From NCBI RefSeq assembly GCF_001541345.2, contig NZ_LMVL02000002.1, forward strand, positions 744,001 through 808,000: 64,000 nucleotides of DNA, written 5' to 3'. How positions within the stretch are numbered: position 1 is the first letter of the stretch; every line of letters begins with the position of its first letter. Source of the stretch: Gillisella vitis. GTDB taxonomy: Bacteria > Pseudomonadota > Alphaproteobacteria > Rhizobiales > Rhizobiaceae. Below are positions 17,243-23,844 of the stretch, in pieces. The position numbers and the translations under genes are program-made. The notes under the pieces were generated by a model. The model saw only the letters and a program-made list of their open reading frames with translations. It searched no databases and was not told where the DNA came from.

Positions 17243-18214
17243 CTACGCGGACAACGCTGACACAGAGACGGAGGTACGGCGCTCTAGGCAGACCGCGATC
17301 TGCTCCGCGACGGCCTGCGCGACTGGTGGTGGGAAGGCGTTTCCAACTTGACGGTAGGCAGCGGTCTTGCGTCCGTGAAACTGCCACGCGTCATCGAATC
17401 CTTGAATCCTGGCCGCCATACGGACCGTGAGCCGAGGCATCCCGACGTAGTCCTTATCGGGCGCCGCGTCGGCGATAGTCCGGCCATCGACGCCGAGCGA
17501 TGCCCAAGCCTTCTTAGCCCTCGTCGGACCGAGATCAGGACCGCCATGCTTCTTGGAGCCGCCGACGAGAGTAGGGGCGATCTCGTCTGCATGTTCTGCC
17601 CACTTGCGTGCACCTCTCCAACCATTTGCCGCCATTAGGTCTACTAAGGTCTGTCCGACCGTCGGGGCATTGTGTGGATTGGGTGCCGGCCAATCGAACG
17701 AATCCTTGATCGCGTGACGCAAGGCAACGATGACGACCCTCGGCCGGAGCTGCGGCACCCCGTAATCAGAAGCGTTGAGAAGACGCCACTGGGCTTCGTA
17801 ACCGAGCTTGTGAAGCTCGCCCTTGATGAACCCCCTGTAGTCCTCGAACACGGCGTCAAGGAAACCACGGACGTTCTCGATCATGATCGCCTGAGGACGG
17901 ATCTCGTCCACGAGGCGAATTGCCGCCGGGAACAGATTCCTTTCGTCGTCCTTCCCGAGTTGCTTGCCAGCTACGGAAAATGGGGGGCATGGCAGCCCGC
18001 CGGCAAGGACGTCGACACCCTTGTAGGCGGAGCCAGAGAACACGTTGAGATCATCCTCGTGGACAGTCCATTCCGGGCGATTCAAGCGAAGGGTCTTGCA
18101 GCAGTCGGCGTCGATCTCCACGACGCCCGCGTGACCAAAGCCAGCGCGTTCCAGCCCTCTGGCCTGCCCACCTGCGCCGGCGCAGACTTCCAAGGATGTG
18201 TATCGCGATGACAT
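17243..18214 (-). CDS. DNA (cytosine-5)-methyltransferase
   Basis: 323 residues from ATG 18214, chosen because AAGGAAC lies just upstream and the family opens with motif I right after it; the frame is open to 18283. Motifs: I (SLEVCAGAGGQARGLE), IV (GGLPCPPFSVAG with catalytic Cys76), VI (IENVRGF), VIII (QLRPRVVIVAL), IX/X (RIQGF, QVGNAFPPPVAQAVA). It transfers methyl from SAM to C5 of cytosine in a specific site, protecting the DNA from the adjacent HNH enzyme; Vsr repairs the deamination products. The target-recognition region (about 190-260) is short. Confidence 0.93.
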   Translation of the reverse strand: MSSRYTSLEVCAGAGGQARGLERAGFGHAGVVEIDADCCKTLRLNRPEWTVHEDDLNVFSGSAYKGVDVLAGGLPCPPFSVAGKQLGKDDERNLFPAAIRLVDEIRPQAIMIENVRGFLDAVFEDYRGFIKGELHKLGYEAQWRLLNASDYGVPQLRPRVVIVALRHAIKDSFDWPAPNPHNAPTVGQTLVDLMAANGWRGARKWAEHADEIAPTLVGGSKKHGGPDLGPTRAKKAWASLGVDGRTIADAAPDKDYVGMPRLTVRMAARIQGFDDAWQFHGRKTAAYRQVGNAFPPPVAQAVAEQIAVCLERRTSVSVSALSA

Positions 18215-18334
18215 TTGGAGTTCCTTATATCGAGAACATTTAGAGAACACGCTGCGGATATCAGACTGTCGCGCCGACGTCAAACCGCCTTGTGACCCTG
18301 AACTAGCGAGCGCCCAATGCCTACTGCCGCGATA

Positions 18335-18354
18335 GAACTTCCACAGAGAAGTTC
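18335..18354. repeat. Short inverted repeat upstream of the Rep gene
   Basis: GAACTTC-cacaga-GAAGTTC, 7-bp arms and a 6-nt loop, in the 454-bp gap between the methyltransferase and the replication gene. It could be an operator for either gene or part of the replication origin; the sequence does not decide. Confidence 0.45.
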
Positions 18355-18418
18355 AGAATGGGCCTTTATACTTGCCTCGGGCTGGAGCTTGACCGGATCA
18401 CGCCGCCGATCAAGCATG

Positions 18419-18466
18419 GAAAAAGCCGCTGTCACTGGGCTGGAACCCTCGGCGGCTTTTTTGGAG
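18419..18466. terminator. Hairpin with 10-bp stem and T-tract
   Basis: AAAAAGCCGC and GCGGCTTTTT form a perfect 10-bp stem around a ~21-nt loop, with T-tracts on both strands, so it could terminate in either direction. It lies between the methyltransferase and the rep gene. Another inverted repeat, TGTTCAA-gaatg-TTGAACA (18469-18487), follows directly and may be an operator or origin element. Confidence 0.6.
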
Positions 18467-18668
18467 ACTGTTCAAGAATGTTGAACATAAGCACCGAGAT
18501 TGTAAAGCCCCGTTTCACGGGCGTTTGAGCCGGGGGGTCGGATATGACCCCTTCGACGTCGAGCCGAACTTTACCCAGCCAGCCAAAAATGTTGACGAAG
18601 TCCCGCAGGGCATAGGCGAACGTGCTGCTGCCTCGCGGCGTCCCGTCGTGAAGACCCATAACCATGTC

Positions 18669-20273
18669 ATGGAAGCGAACACGGGGTGGATGCTGCCCGC
18701 CGACTCCTGGGCACGGCGCACGATGGCGACGTCGAGGCTGATGCAGCAGAATGATCGGCTCGCCGACGCCCTCCAGCGAGCGGGTGAAGACGTGATCCGG
18801 CCTGGCGGTCTGACGCTGATTTCAGCCGTCACGAATATTGTCGAAACGCAACGCACCTTCCGCGCCGTTCGATTCCTGCCAGTCGTCGCCGCCCGCGACA
18901 GGAGGCCGACGGTGAACGGCTTGAAGCTGTTCATCCACGAGCACCCGAATTCGCGTTATTTCCGTTACGCGGTCATGACCTGCGCCGAGCCGGTCCCCGC
19001 CTTCGGAGACCTCCGGGGCGCCGTTCAAGAGCTGTCGCGGCGGATATCGAAGTGGGGACACGAGATCGGCAAGTGCTACGACATCGAAGTCCTGTACCGG
19101 GGCATTGAGTTCACTCGCTCGACGGCCCGCGAGCGCGACGCCGCCGCAGCCGAACGGGGGCAAGAGTCTGACCTGTCGGCGCGGTACGGTGCGGACACAG
19201 TGTTGTATCACGTGCATGCGAACGTGTTGTACTGGCCGAAGCGCAACATCGATAAGTTGTGGCTGGACTTTCTCCGGTACACGAAGCAGTTCATGGGCGC
19301 GCATTGGCGTGACAACGAGCGTCTCGGAAATGTCGAGGAGATCGTCAAGTATTGTAGCAAACCAGCGGACACGCTCGCGGCGTCGGACGACGAACTCGTC
19401 TGGCTGTATCGGCAGACGCAGCGGCTGAAGATCTGCCAGCCGATGGGTGAGTTCCGGCGCTGGCTCCGGGAGCTCAAGACGCAGCGGAAGAAGATCGCCC
19501 GAGTCCATTACGGACGCGGAGACGGCAAGCTCATGCGCGTCAAGAAGGGCAGGCGCGGTGGAAACCAGGAAGAGGCCGCCGACGAGGACGGCAACCTCAT
19601 CGAAGACGACGAGGCGAACGAGGATGGCCATGGCGACGACGCCGAGGACGCCCATGAGGTTCCAAAAGCGCGGGAGCGGACGGGCGCCGCCGTTCCGCCG
19701 TCGAATCTCGTCATCGGCCTGAGCCTGCCTCAGTGGCGGCATTCGCCGTTGGCAGAACCGATGATCATGATCCAGAACTATGACCCGGCAGCGGCGTTCG
19801 GAGAGGACGGCGGGGATATCCAGGCGTGGCAGCGGCAGGCGCGGCAGTGGTGGGACGACGCGTTCGCTCCGCCACCGGAGGAGGCGCTGCGCGTGGCGAG
19901 GATGGCGCTTGATGCCTCCATGTCGTCGAACGAGATATGCGAGGCCGCCGAAGCGGCCTGCTATATCGTTCACACATGTAGCTCAACTGTCCGAGACGCA
20001 TCGGAAGAACCGCCGCCCGACGATTCCGAAGTGCCGCTTGAAGAGCTGGACGACGAGATTCGAGAGGTCGTCCAGCTCTTCCCCGGCGCGAGGATCGTGA
20101 AATTCGGAGATGAACACGACGAAATCCCGTTCGAAGCGCCCGGCGTCGCGGCGCGGTGGGCGAAGATGCGGGCGGACCTCGCCGTGAGCGCCGTCAGGCT
20201 GCTCGAACGGCGGGCGTCGCTCGCCCATGCTTCGGGCCGGTCCTCGGAGCACGGTTGCCGCGCAGCGGCGTGA
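18669..20273 (+). CDS. HUH-type rolling-circle replication initiator (Rep)
   Basis: 534 residues from ATG 18669; the frame is open upstream to a TTG at 18525, and the true start is uncertain because neither has a clear ribosome site. Three rolling-circle Rep features are visible: motif 1-like FRYAVMTCAEPVP, motif 2 LYHVHANVLYWP with the metal-binding His181-x-His183, and motif 3 IVKYCSKPAD with the candidate nicking Tyr228 and Lys231. Such enzymes nick one strand at the origin and stay covalently attached via the Tyr. The C-terminal third is acidic and low in complexity (EEAADEDGNLIEDDEANED), then ends in a helical region of unknown role. In this element it may drive replication after excision, or conjugative processing. 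Family assignment rests on motifs only. Confidence 0.7.
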   Translation: MEANTGWMLPADSWARRTMATSRLMQQNDRLADALQRAGEDVIRPGGLTLISAVTNIVETQRTFRAVRFLPVVAARDRRPTVNGLKLFIHEHPNSRYFRYAVMTCAEPVPAFGDLRGAVQELSRRISKWGHEIGKCYDIEVLYRGIEFTRSTARERDAAAAERGQESDLSARYGADTVLYHVHANVLYWPKRNIDKLWLDFLRYTKQFMGAHWRDNERLGNVEEIVKYCSKPADTLAASDDELVWLYRQTQRLKICQPMGEFRRWLRELKTQRKKIARVHYGRGDGKLMRVKKGRRGGNQEEAADEDGNLIEDDEANEDGHGDDAEDAHEVPKARERTGAAVPPSNLVIGLSLPQWRHSPLAEPMIMIQNYDPAAAFGEDGGDIQAWQRQARQWWDDAFAPPPEEALRVARMALDASMSSNEICEAAEAACYIVHTCSSTVRDASEEPPPDDSEVPLEELDDEIREVVQLFPGARIVKFGDEHDEIPFEAPGVAARWAKMRADLAVSAVRLLERRASLAHASGRSSEHGCRAAA

Positions 20274-20296
20274 CGTCGGGTAACCGTCGTCACCAC

Positions 20297-20322
20297 GACA
20301 TAACGTGATTTCACGTTATGTC
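20297..20322. repeat. Perfect 12-2-12 palindrome after rep
   Basis: GACATAACGTGA-TT-TCACGTTATGTC lies 24 bp after the rep stop. There is no T-tract, so it is not a normal terminator. Perfect palindromes of this size are common in rolling-circle origins, oriT sites and operators; which applies is unknown. Confidence 0.7.
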
Positions 20323-20416
20323 TCGTCGTCCTCCCGGACGGCGACGAGGCCCTGCCAGGCGCCGCGCGAGCGCCCCTCGGGAGAGGCCCACGGCAGTGTC
20401 CCCCGGAAGGGCCGGT

Positions 20417-20448
20417 GCTAACGCCAGTTAGCAGTAGCCGGTTACTAC
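20417..20448. other. Paired hairpins, candidate oriT or replication origin
   Basis: GCTAAC-gcca-GTTAGC (20417-20432, 6-bp arms, 4-nt loop) is followed one base later by AGTAGCCGGTTACT (20434-20447), itself nearly self-complementary. A small hairpin beside a candidate nick region resembles the layout of MobV-type oriT sites, and a MobV-like gene lies 0.75 kb downstream. No nick consensus is recognisable, so this is a candidate only. Confidence 0.35.
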
Positions 20449-20520
20449 CGTTGGACTTGTCCCTCTCTGCGCCGGCGCACACGATTTTTGAACTGGGACT
20501 TTCCCCGGCGGAGAATCATC

Positions 20521-20775
20521 ATGCAAGAATACGAACGTCAGATACTCGTAACCAGCGAAGGCCCGGAGTTTCCTGCGAGGCTCAAGGTCATCCGGCTGCC
20601 GGCCTCGTGGTACGCCGTCGTATGGGAGCGGCCGGAACGGTACGCGACGTTCTCCCAAGACAGGACCGAGAAGAACGGCGGTCACGAGCATATGAGCGAC
20701 GAGGCCTTCCTTGCACGTGTTCGGCTTGTAGCATCCTTCTCGTTCGGCATCGATTTCGAGTGGAGGGAGCAGTGA
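20521..20775 (+). CDS. Small hypothetical protein
   Basis: 84 residues from ATG 20521 with GGCGGAG 6-8 nt upstream. Not recognised: a soluble, mixed-charge protein (LPASWYAVVWERPERYATFS), with no signal peptide or membrane segment. Its stop codon overlaps the start of the next gene (TGATG), so the two are translationally coupled and probably act with the exported Ig-like protein or the Rep/Mob machinery. Confidence 0.6.
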   Translation: MQEYERQILVTSEGPEFPARLKVIRLPASWYAVVWERPERYATFSQDRTEKNGGHEHMSDEAFLARVRLVASFSFGIDFEWREQ

Positions 20776-21197
20776 TGCGTGGGGCTCCCCTCGTCCTTGC
20801 CGCGCTTCTCCTGTCGAGTGCGGCATCAGCGTCCGAGCCGTCCGTCGTGTGGCGGTCGTCGGCGTCGGGCTTGCTTGCTGCCCCGGCTCCGGCCAGCGAG
20901 GCACCTGCGACACCCCCCGTGACACCGTTCGCCGTCACATACGGCGGCAACCGGTTCGCCTGGAGCACGAGGGAATCCGTGCTGGTCATGCCGGACGTCG
21001 CCGGTGGCTCCGGGCGGTACGTCTATGCACTCGCGACGGCGACGCCGCTCCCGGCTGGCCTGTCCTTCAACAGCGCGACGGGCGTCTTCTCCGGCCACGT
21101 CCAAGTCGCCGGCGATTTCCAGTTCTCGATTCTCGTCTGGGACAGCGCGACGGGGGCCATGACGACGGCGGTTGCCCGGATCGTCGTGGTGAAGTGA
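20775..21197 (+). CDS. Exported small protein with putative Ig-like domain
   Basis: 140 residues. The N-terminus MRGAPLVLAALLLSSAASAS is a signal peptide with a plausible cleavage after ASAS. After an Ala/Pro-rich linker, residues 55-138 fit the bacterial putative-Ig (He_PIG/cadherin-like) pattern: GGSGRYVYALATATPLPAGL, SFNSATGVFSGHVQVAGDFQ, ILVWDSATG. Such domains mediate binding at the cell surface or in the periplasm. It starts on the last base of the preceding stop codon and is followed 7 bp later by the relaxase-like gene. Why a mobilizable element would carry an exported Ig-like protein is not clear; a phage coat-like or mating-surface role is speculation. Confidence 0.6.
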   Translation: MRGAPLVLAALLLSSAASASEPSVVWRSSASGLLAAPAPASEAPATPPVTPFAVTYGGNRFAWSTRESVLVMPDVAGGSGRYVYALATATPLPAGLSFNSATGVFSGHVQVAGDFQFSILVWDSATGAMTTAVARIVVVK

Positions 21198-21204
21198 GGG
21201 ACGC

Positions 21205-21780
21205 ATGGGCTATCAGTTCGTCCATCTCGAAAGCTTCTCCCGGAAGGGGGACGACAAGGGGCGCTCGACGTCCTTCATCTTCGCCGAGGCCCGTCGCGAT
21301 CCTGCAGCCTCCGTCCACGTCGCGCATGCTGCGCCGCCGGTCGTCATTTACGGCGTCGGAGTGCCCGAGGTCGAAGCTCTGCACGATGCCGCTGCCGAGG
21401 CGGCCAGGACAGTTCCCAAGGCAGGTACGCCCCGCAAGCTCCGGCAGGACCACAAGACCCTGCACACGGTCATCGCGAGCCACCCCTACACCATGGATGA
21501 AGTCCGTGCGGACCCGGCGAAACGCGCCGAGGTCGAGGTGTGGGAAAAGCGAACGATCGCCTGGCTTCGTTCACAGTACGGAGACGATCTGAAGTCGGTC
21601 GTCCGTCACGAGGACGAGTCCCACTACCACGTTCATGCCTACGTCGTCCCGGCCGACGATCCTGAGATGCGTGCCTTGCAACATCATCCGGGCGTCGTGG
21701 CGAAGCGTAGACGCATGGCTCGACACGGACGCATTGATTACGGCGGCGGAGATCGTATCCGAGTTCGTCGTGAACAATGA
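21205..21780 (+). pseudogene. MobV/Pre-like relaxase, N-terminal part only
   Basis: 191 residues with GTGAGGG 4 bp before the ATG. It has the MobV (Mob/Pre plasmid recombination) motif with two-His metal site: RHEDESHYHVHAYVVPADDP at about 134-153, where the family has HxDExxxHxHxxxxP. MobV relaxases nick oriT and are normally about 350-500 residues. Here similarity ends near VVAKRRRM (about 21715) and the last ~20 residues look like read-through into another frame, so the C-terminal half is gone. It may still bind or nick DNA, since the catalytic region is complete, but full mobilization is doubtful. Confidence 0.65.
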
Positions 21781-21934
21781 CCCTAACAGCGAATGCAGAA
21801 AAACGAGAAGGCTTCGAAATGAAGCTATTTTCAGTCTGCCTGTCTTGCTGCGCACGGTGCGAGACCGGTTGATTCCGGTCGAAACTCTCGTGATGAACTA
21901 CGAGTTCGCCATAGGTGAGCCGGTGGAAAACTAG
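21707..21934 (+). pseudogene. C-terminal fragment of an unidentified gene
   Basis: In a different frame from the relaxase fragment, 75 residues (VDAWLDTDALITAAEIVSEF to a TAG at 21932) read like a normal soluble helical protein, but no start codon or ribosome site lies at the beginning. It overlaps the out-of-frame tail of the MobV fragment, as expected if a deletion joined the front of one gene to the back of another near 21707. Not recognised. Confidence 0.35.
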
Positions 21935-21951
21935 TCCACAATTCGTTTCGC

Positions 21952-21974
21952 AGAGTCGCCCCAGTGGCGACTCT
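21952..21974. terminator. Hairpin, 9-bp stem
   Basis: AGAGTCGCC-ccagt-GGCGACTCT followed by TCTGTTT. A strong GC-rich stem with a weak T-tract just before the excisionase-like gene; probably terminates the rep-mob transcription unit. Confidence 0.55.
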
Positions 21975-22005
21975 TCTGTTTGATCTCATTGAACTGGATC
22001 TTTCC

Positions 22006-22197
22006 ATGAAAAACGAAAATGACGATACCCTGGGTATCAAGGAAATCGCCGCAGAGCTGGGCTGCTCCACTCGCACCGTACGCCGTTACCACGCAAAGGG
22101 CCAGATCGCGACATTCAAAGCTGGCTCCAGCACCAGCCCGATCAAAATGAGCCGCGTCAACCTGCGCCTTCTCCAGAAAAAGAGGGGTAAAAGATGA
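22006..22197 (+). CDS. Small HTH protein, excisionase/AlpA-like
   Basis: 63 residues from ATG 22006; an in-frame ATG at 21964 falls inside the hairpin region. GIKEIAAELGCSTRTVRRYHAKGQI is a helix-turn-helix of the MerR/excisionase (HTH_17) type, followed by a basic tail. Such proteins act as recombination directionality factors or regulators of the integrase. It overlaps the following small gene (ATGA), which overlaps the integrase gene: a three-gene integration operon. Confidence 0.65.
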   Translation: MKNENDDTLGIKEIAAELGCSTRTVRRYHAKGQIATFKAGSSTSPIKMSRVNLRLLQKKRGKR

Positions 22198-22388
22198 TGG
22201 CGAAACTTCAAGCAACTTGGCGCACGGTTGATATTAAGCGCGCTATCGATGGGGCAAGAGCCGGTGGCCTGAATGTGGGCCGGGTGGAGGTTGAAAACGG
22301 AAGGATCATTCTGATTTCAACGCAAGCGGTTCAAGCTGCTGAGACTGAATTGGACGTATGGGAGCGGGATCGTGCGCGTAAAGCTTAA
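22194..22388 (+). CDS. Small hypothetical protein in the integration operon
   Basis: 64 residues (ATG 22194 or 22197). RTVDIKRAIDGARAGGLNVGRVEVENGRIILI resembles a short alpha/beta segment commonly encoded just ahead of alphaproteobacterial integrases; I do not know its function. It overlaps the HTH gene by 4 bp and the integrase start by 17 bp, so it is translationally coupled to both. Confidence 0.6.
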   Translation: MMAKLQATWRTVDIKRAIDGARAGGLNVGRVEVENGRIILISTQAVQAAETELDVWERDRARKA

Positions 22389-23403
22389 GGGGCTGAATAA
22401 GGTCAAAAAGAAGCTGGCAGACGGAACGCCCGTTACATACTTCTACGCCTGGAAAGGTGGCCCGCCACTGCCCGGAAAGCCGGGTGATCCCGAATTTATG
22501 GCCGCATATAATGCGGCCATTTCTCGCAAGGTCGAGCCGCAAGCAGGAACGTTGCAATCGATACTGAATGCATTCCAGGTGAGTTCCGATTGGGATGATT
22601 TGGCACCGCGCACAAAGTCCGACTATGTGAAGCTGATCAAGGTGATCGAAAAAGAGTTCGGTACATTTCCAATTTCCGGCCTCAAGAACAGACGTGCAAA
22701 GTCAATCTTTCTCTCATGGCGGGATGAGCGGGCAAGGGCGTCTCGTCGTCAAGCTGATTATGGTTGGCAAGTTCTGGCGCGTATTCTCTCATGGGCGATT
22801 GGTCGCGGTCTCATCGAAGCGAACCCCTGTGAAAAGGGTGGGCGGCTCTATCAGGGTTCGCGGGCCGAATTTGTTTGGACGGGTGACGATGAAGCCAATT
22901 TCCTTGCATCTGCACCGCCGCACCTTCATTTGGCGCTAATACTTGCTCTTTGGACTGGGCAAAGGCAGGGCGACCTATTGGCCCTGACGTGGCCGCAATA
23001 CGATGGTGAGCGGATTCGACTGAAGCAAGGAAAGACCGGGGCGCGGGTGGTGATACCTGTCGGCGGGCCGCTTAAGGCAATGCTTGACCCGATCCGGCAA
23101 AAGGTGGGCCATGTGCTTCTTACGCTTGATGGTACGCCATGGACTTCGGGCGGCTTTTCATCCTCATGGCGCAAAGCCTGCGCGGCGGCTGGCGTCGTCG
23201 GTGTAACGTTCAACGACCTACGAGGAACAGCCGTCACGCGCCTTGCGCTTGCCGGATGCACAGAAGCTGAAATCGCGACTATCAGCGGCCACAGCCTGCG
23301 CGACGTTCGCTCAATCCTTGATTCCAATTACCTGAACAGAGACCCAGAGCTTGGCGAAAACGCTATTCGGAAGCTCGAAGGGAGAACAAAGTTTCCCAAC
23401 TGA
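22372..23403 (+). CDS. Site-specific tyrosine recombinase (integrase)
   Basis: 343 residues from GTG 22372. N-terminal SAM-like core-binding region (LQSILNAFQVSSDWDDLAPRT) and a catalytic domain with Arg198 (GQRQGDLLALTW), Lys (LKQGKTGARVVIPV), Arg284 (NDLRGTAVT), His307 (ISGHSLRDV) and the nucleophile Tyr320 (SNYLN). The HxxR box has Asn281 instead of His, a variation that family members tolerate. It ends 57 bp from the 20-bp repeat at the 3' end of tRNA-Gln, the expected attachment site. With the HTH protein before it, the element looks able to integrate and perhaps excise. Confidence 0.93.
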   Translation: MRVKLKGLNKVKKKLADGTPVTYFYAWKGGPPLPGKPGDPEFMAAYNAAISRKVEPQAGTLQSILNAFQVSSDWDDLAPRTKSDYVKLIKVIEKEFGTFPISGLKNRRAKSIFLSWRDERARASRRQADYGWQVLARILSWAIGRGLIEANPCEKGGRLYQGSRAEFVWTGDDEANFLASAPPHLHLALILALWTGQRQGDLLALTWPQYDGERIRLKQGKTGARVVIPVGGPLKAMLDPIRQKVGHVLLTLDGTPWTSGGFSSSWRKACAAAGVVGVTFNDLRGTAVTRLALAGCTEAEIATISGHSLRDVRSILDSNYLNRDPELGENAIRKLEGRTKFPN

Positions 23404-23459
23404 GTTTCCAACTGACCATAAATGTTCTGAGAGAAAACGAGGGAATACGCTGTAAAAAC

Positions 23460-23479
23460 AATTGGCTGGGGAACCTGGA
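23460..23479. repeat. Right attachment-site repeat (attR) inside tRNA-Gln
   Basis: Same 20 bp as 15038-15057. It covers the CCA, discriminator, 3' acceptor strand and part of the T arm of the tRNA-Gln gene, so integration restores an intact tRNA. Confidence 0.9.
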
Positions 23480-23536
23480 TTCGAACCAAGATTAACGGAG
23501 TCAGAGTCCGTCGTTCTACCGTTGAACTATTCCCCA
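23463..23536 (-). tRNA. tRNA-Gln (anticodon CTG)
   Basis: 74 nt on the minus strand. Acceptor TGGGGAA pairs with TTCCCCA, then discriminator G and encoded CCA. Anticodon stem-loop ACGGA-CTCTGAC-TCCGT gives anticodon CTG, which reads CAG (Gln). The T arm carries GGTTCGAATCC. The 3' end faces the integrase and is the insertion target of the element on its left. Confidence 0.95.
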
Positions 23537-23844
23537 GCAGGGGCGGCGTTGCCGTCTGATGGATGCGGCTTATAAACAAAAGCTGGTTGATTGCAACTGT
23601 CTTTTTGCAAAAAAGTGAACCTGTTCAAACAAATCGGCTTTGTAGCGGTTCCGCCCCTTGAGTGGCGTTGGTTTCGGTCTTCACTGACCGGAGAGGGAGG
23701 GGCTTAAAAAGCATTTGGAGAAGCTTGCCGGGCCTGCTACAATTTTACCAACGAAAATCTAAGGATCGCCAGCGGCATATTTGAAACGGACTTTCCTCTT
23801 GGATTTTCCCGATCAGACTTTGCGCGGCGCTATGGAAGACATCA
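23537..23844. other. Intergenic region between tRNA-Gln and the Ppx/GppA gene
   Basis: 308 bp. It must contain the tRNA promoter (minus strand) and the promoter of the phosphatase gene. I see no gene, hairpin or repeat I would call. Confidence 0.5.

Noticed and set aside
18525..18668. TTG-started extension of the Rep protein
   Set aside because: In frame and open, so possible, but there is no ribosome site and it overlaps a region of inverted repeats; kept only as an alternative start.
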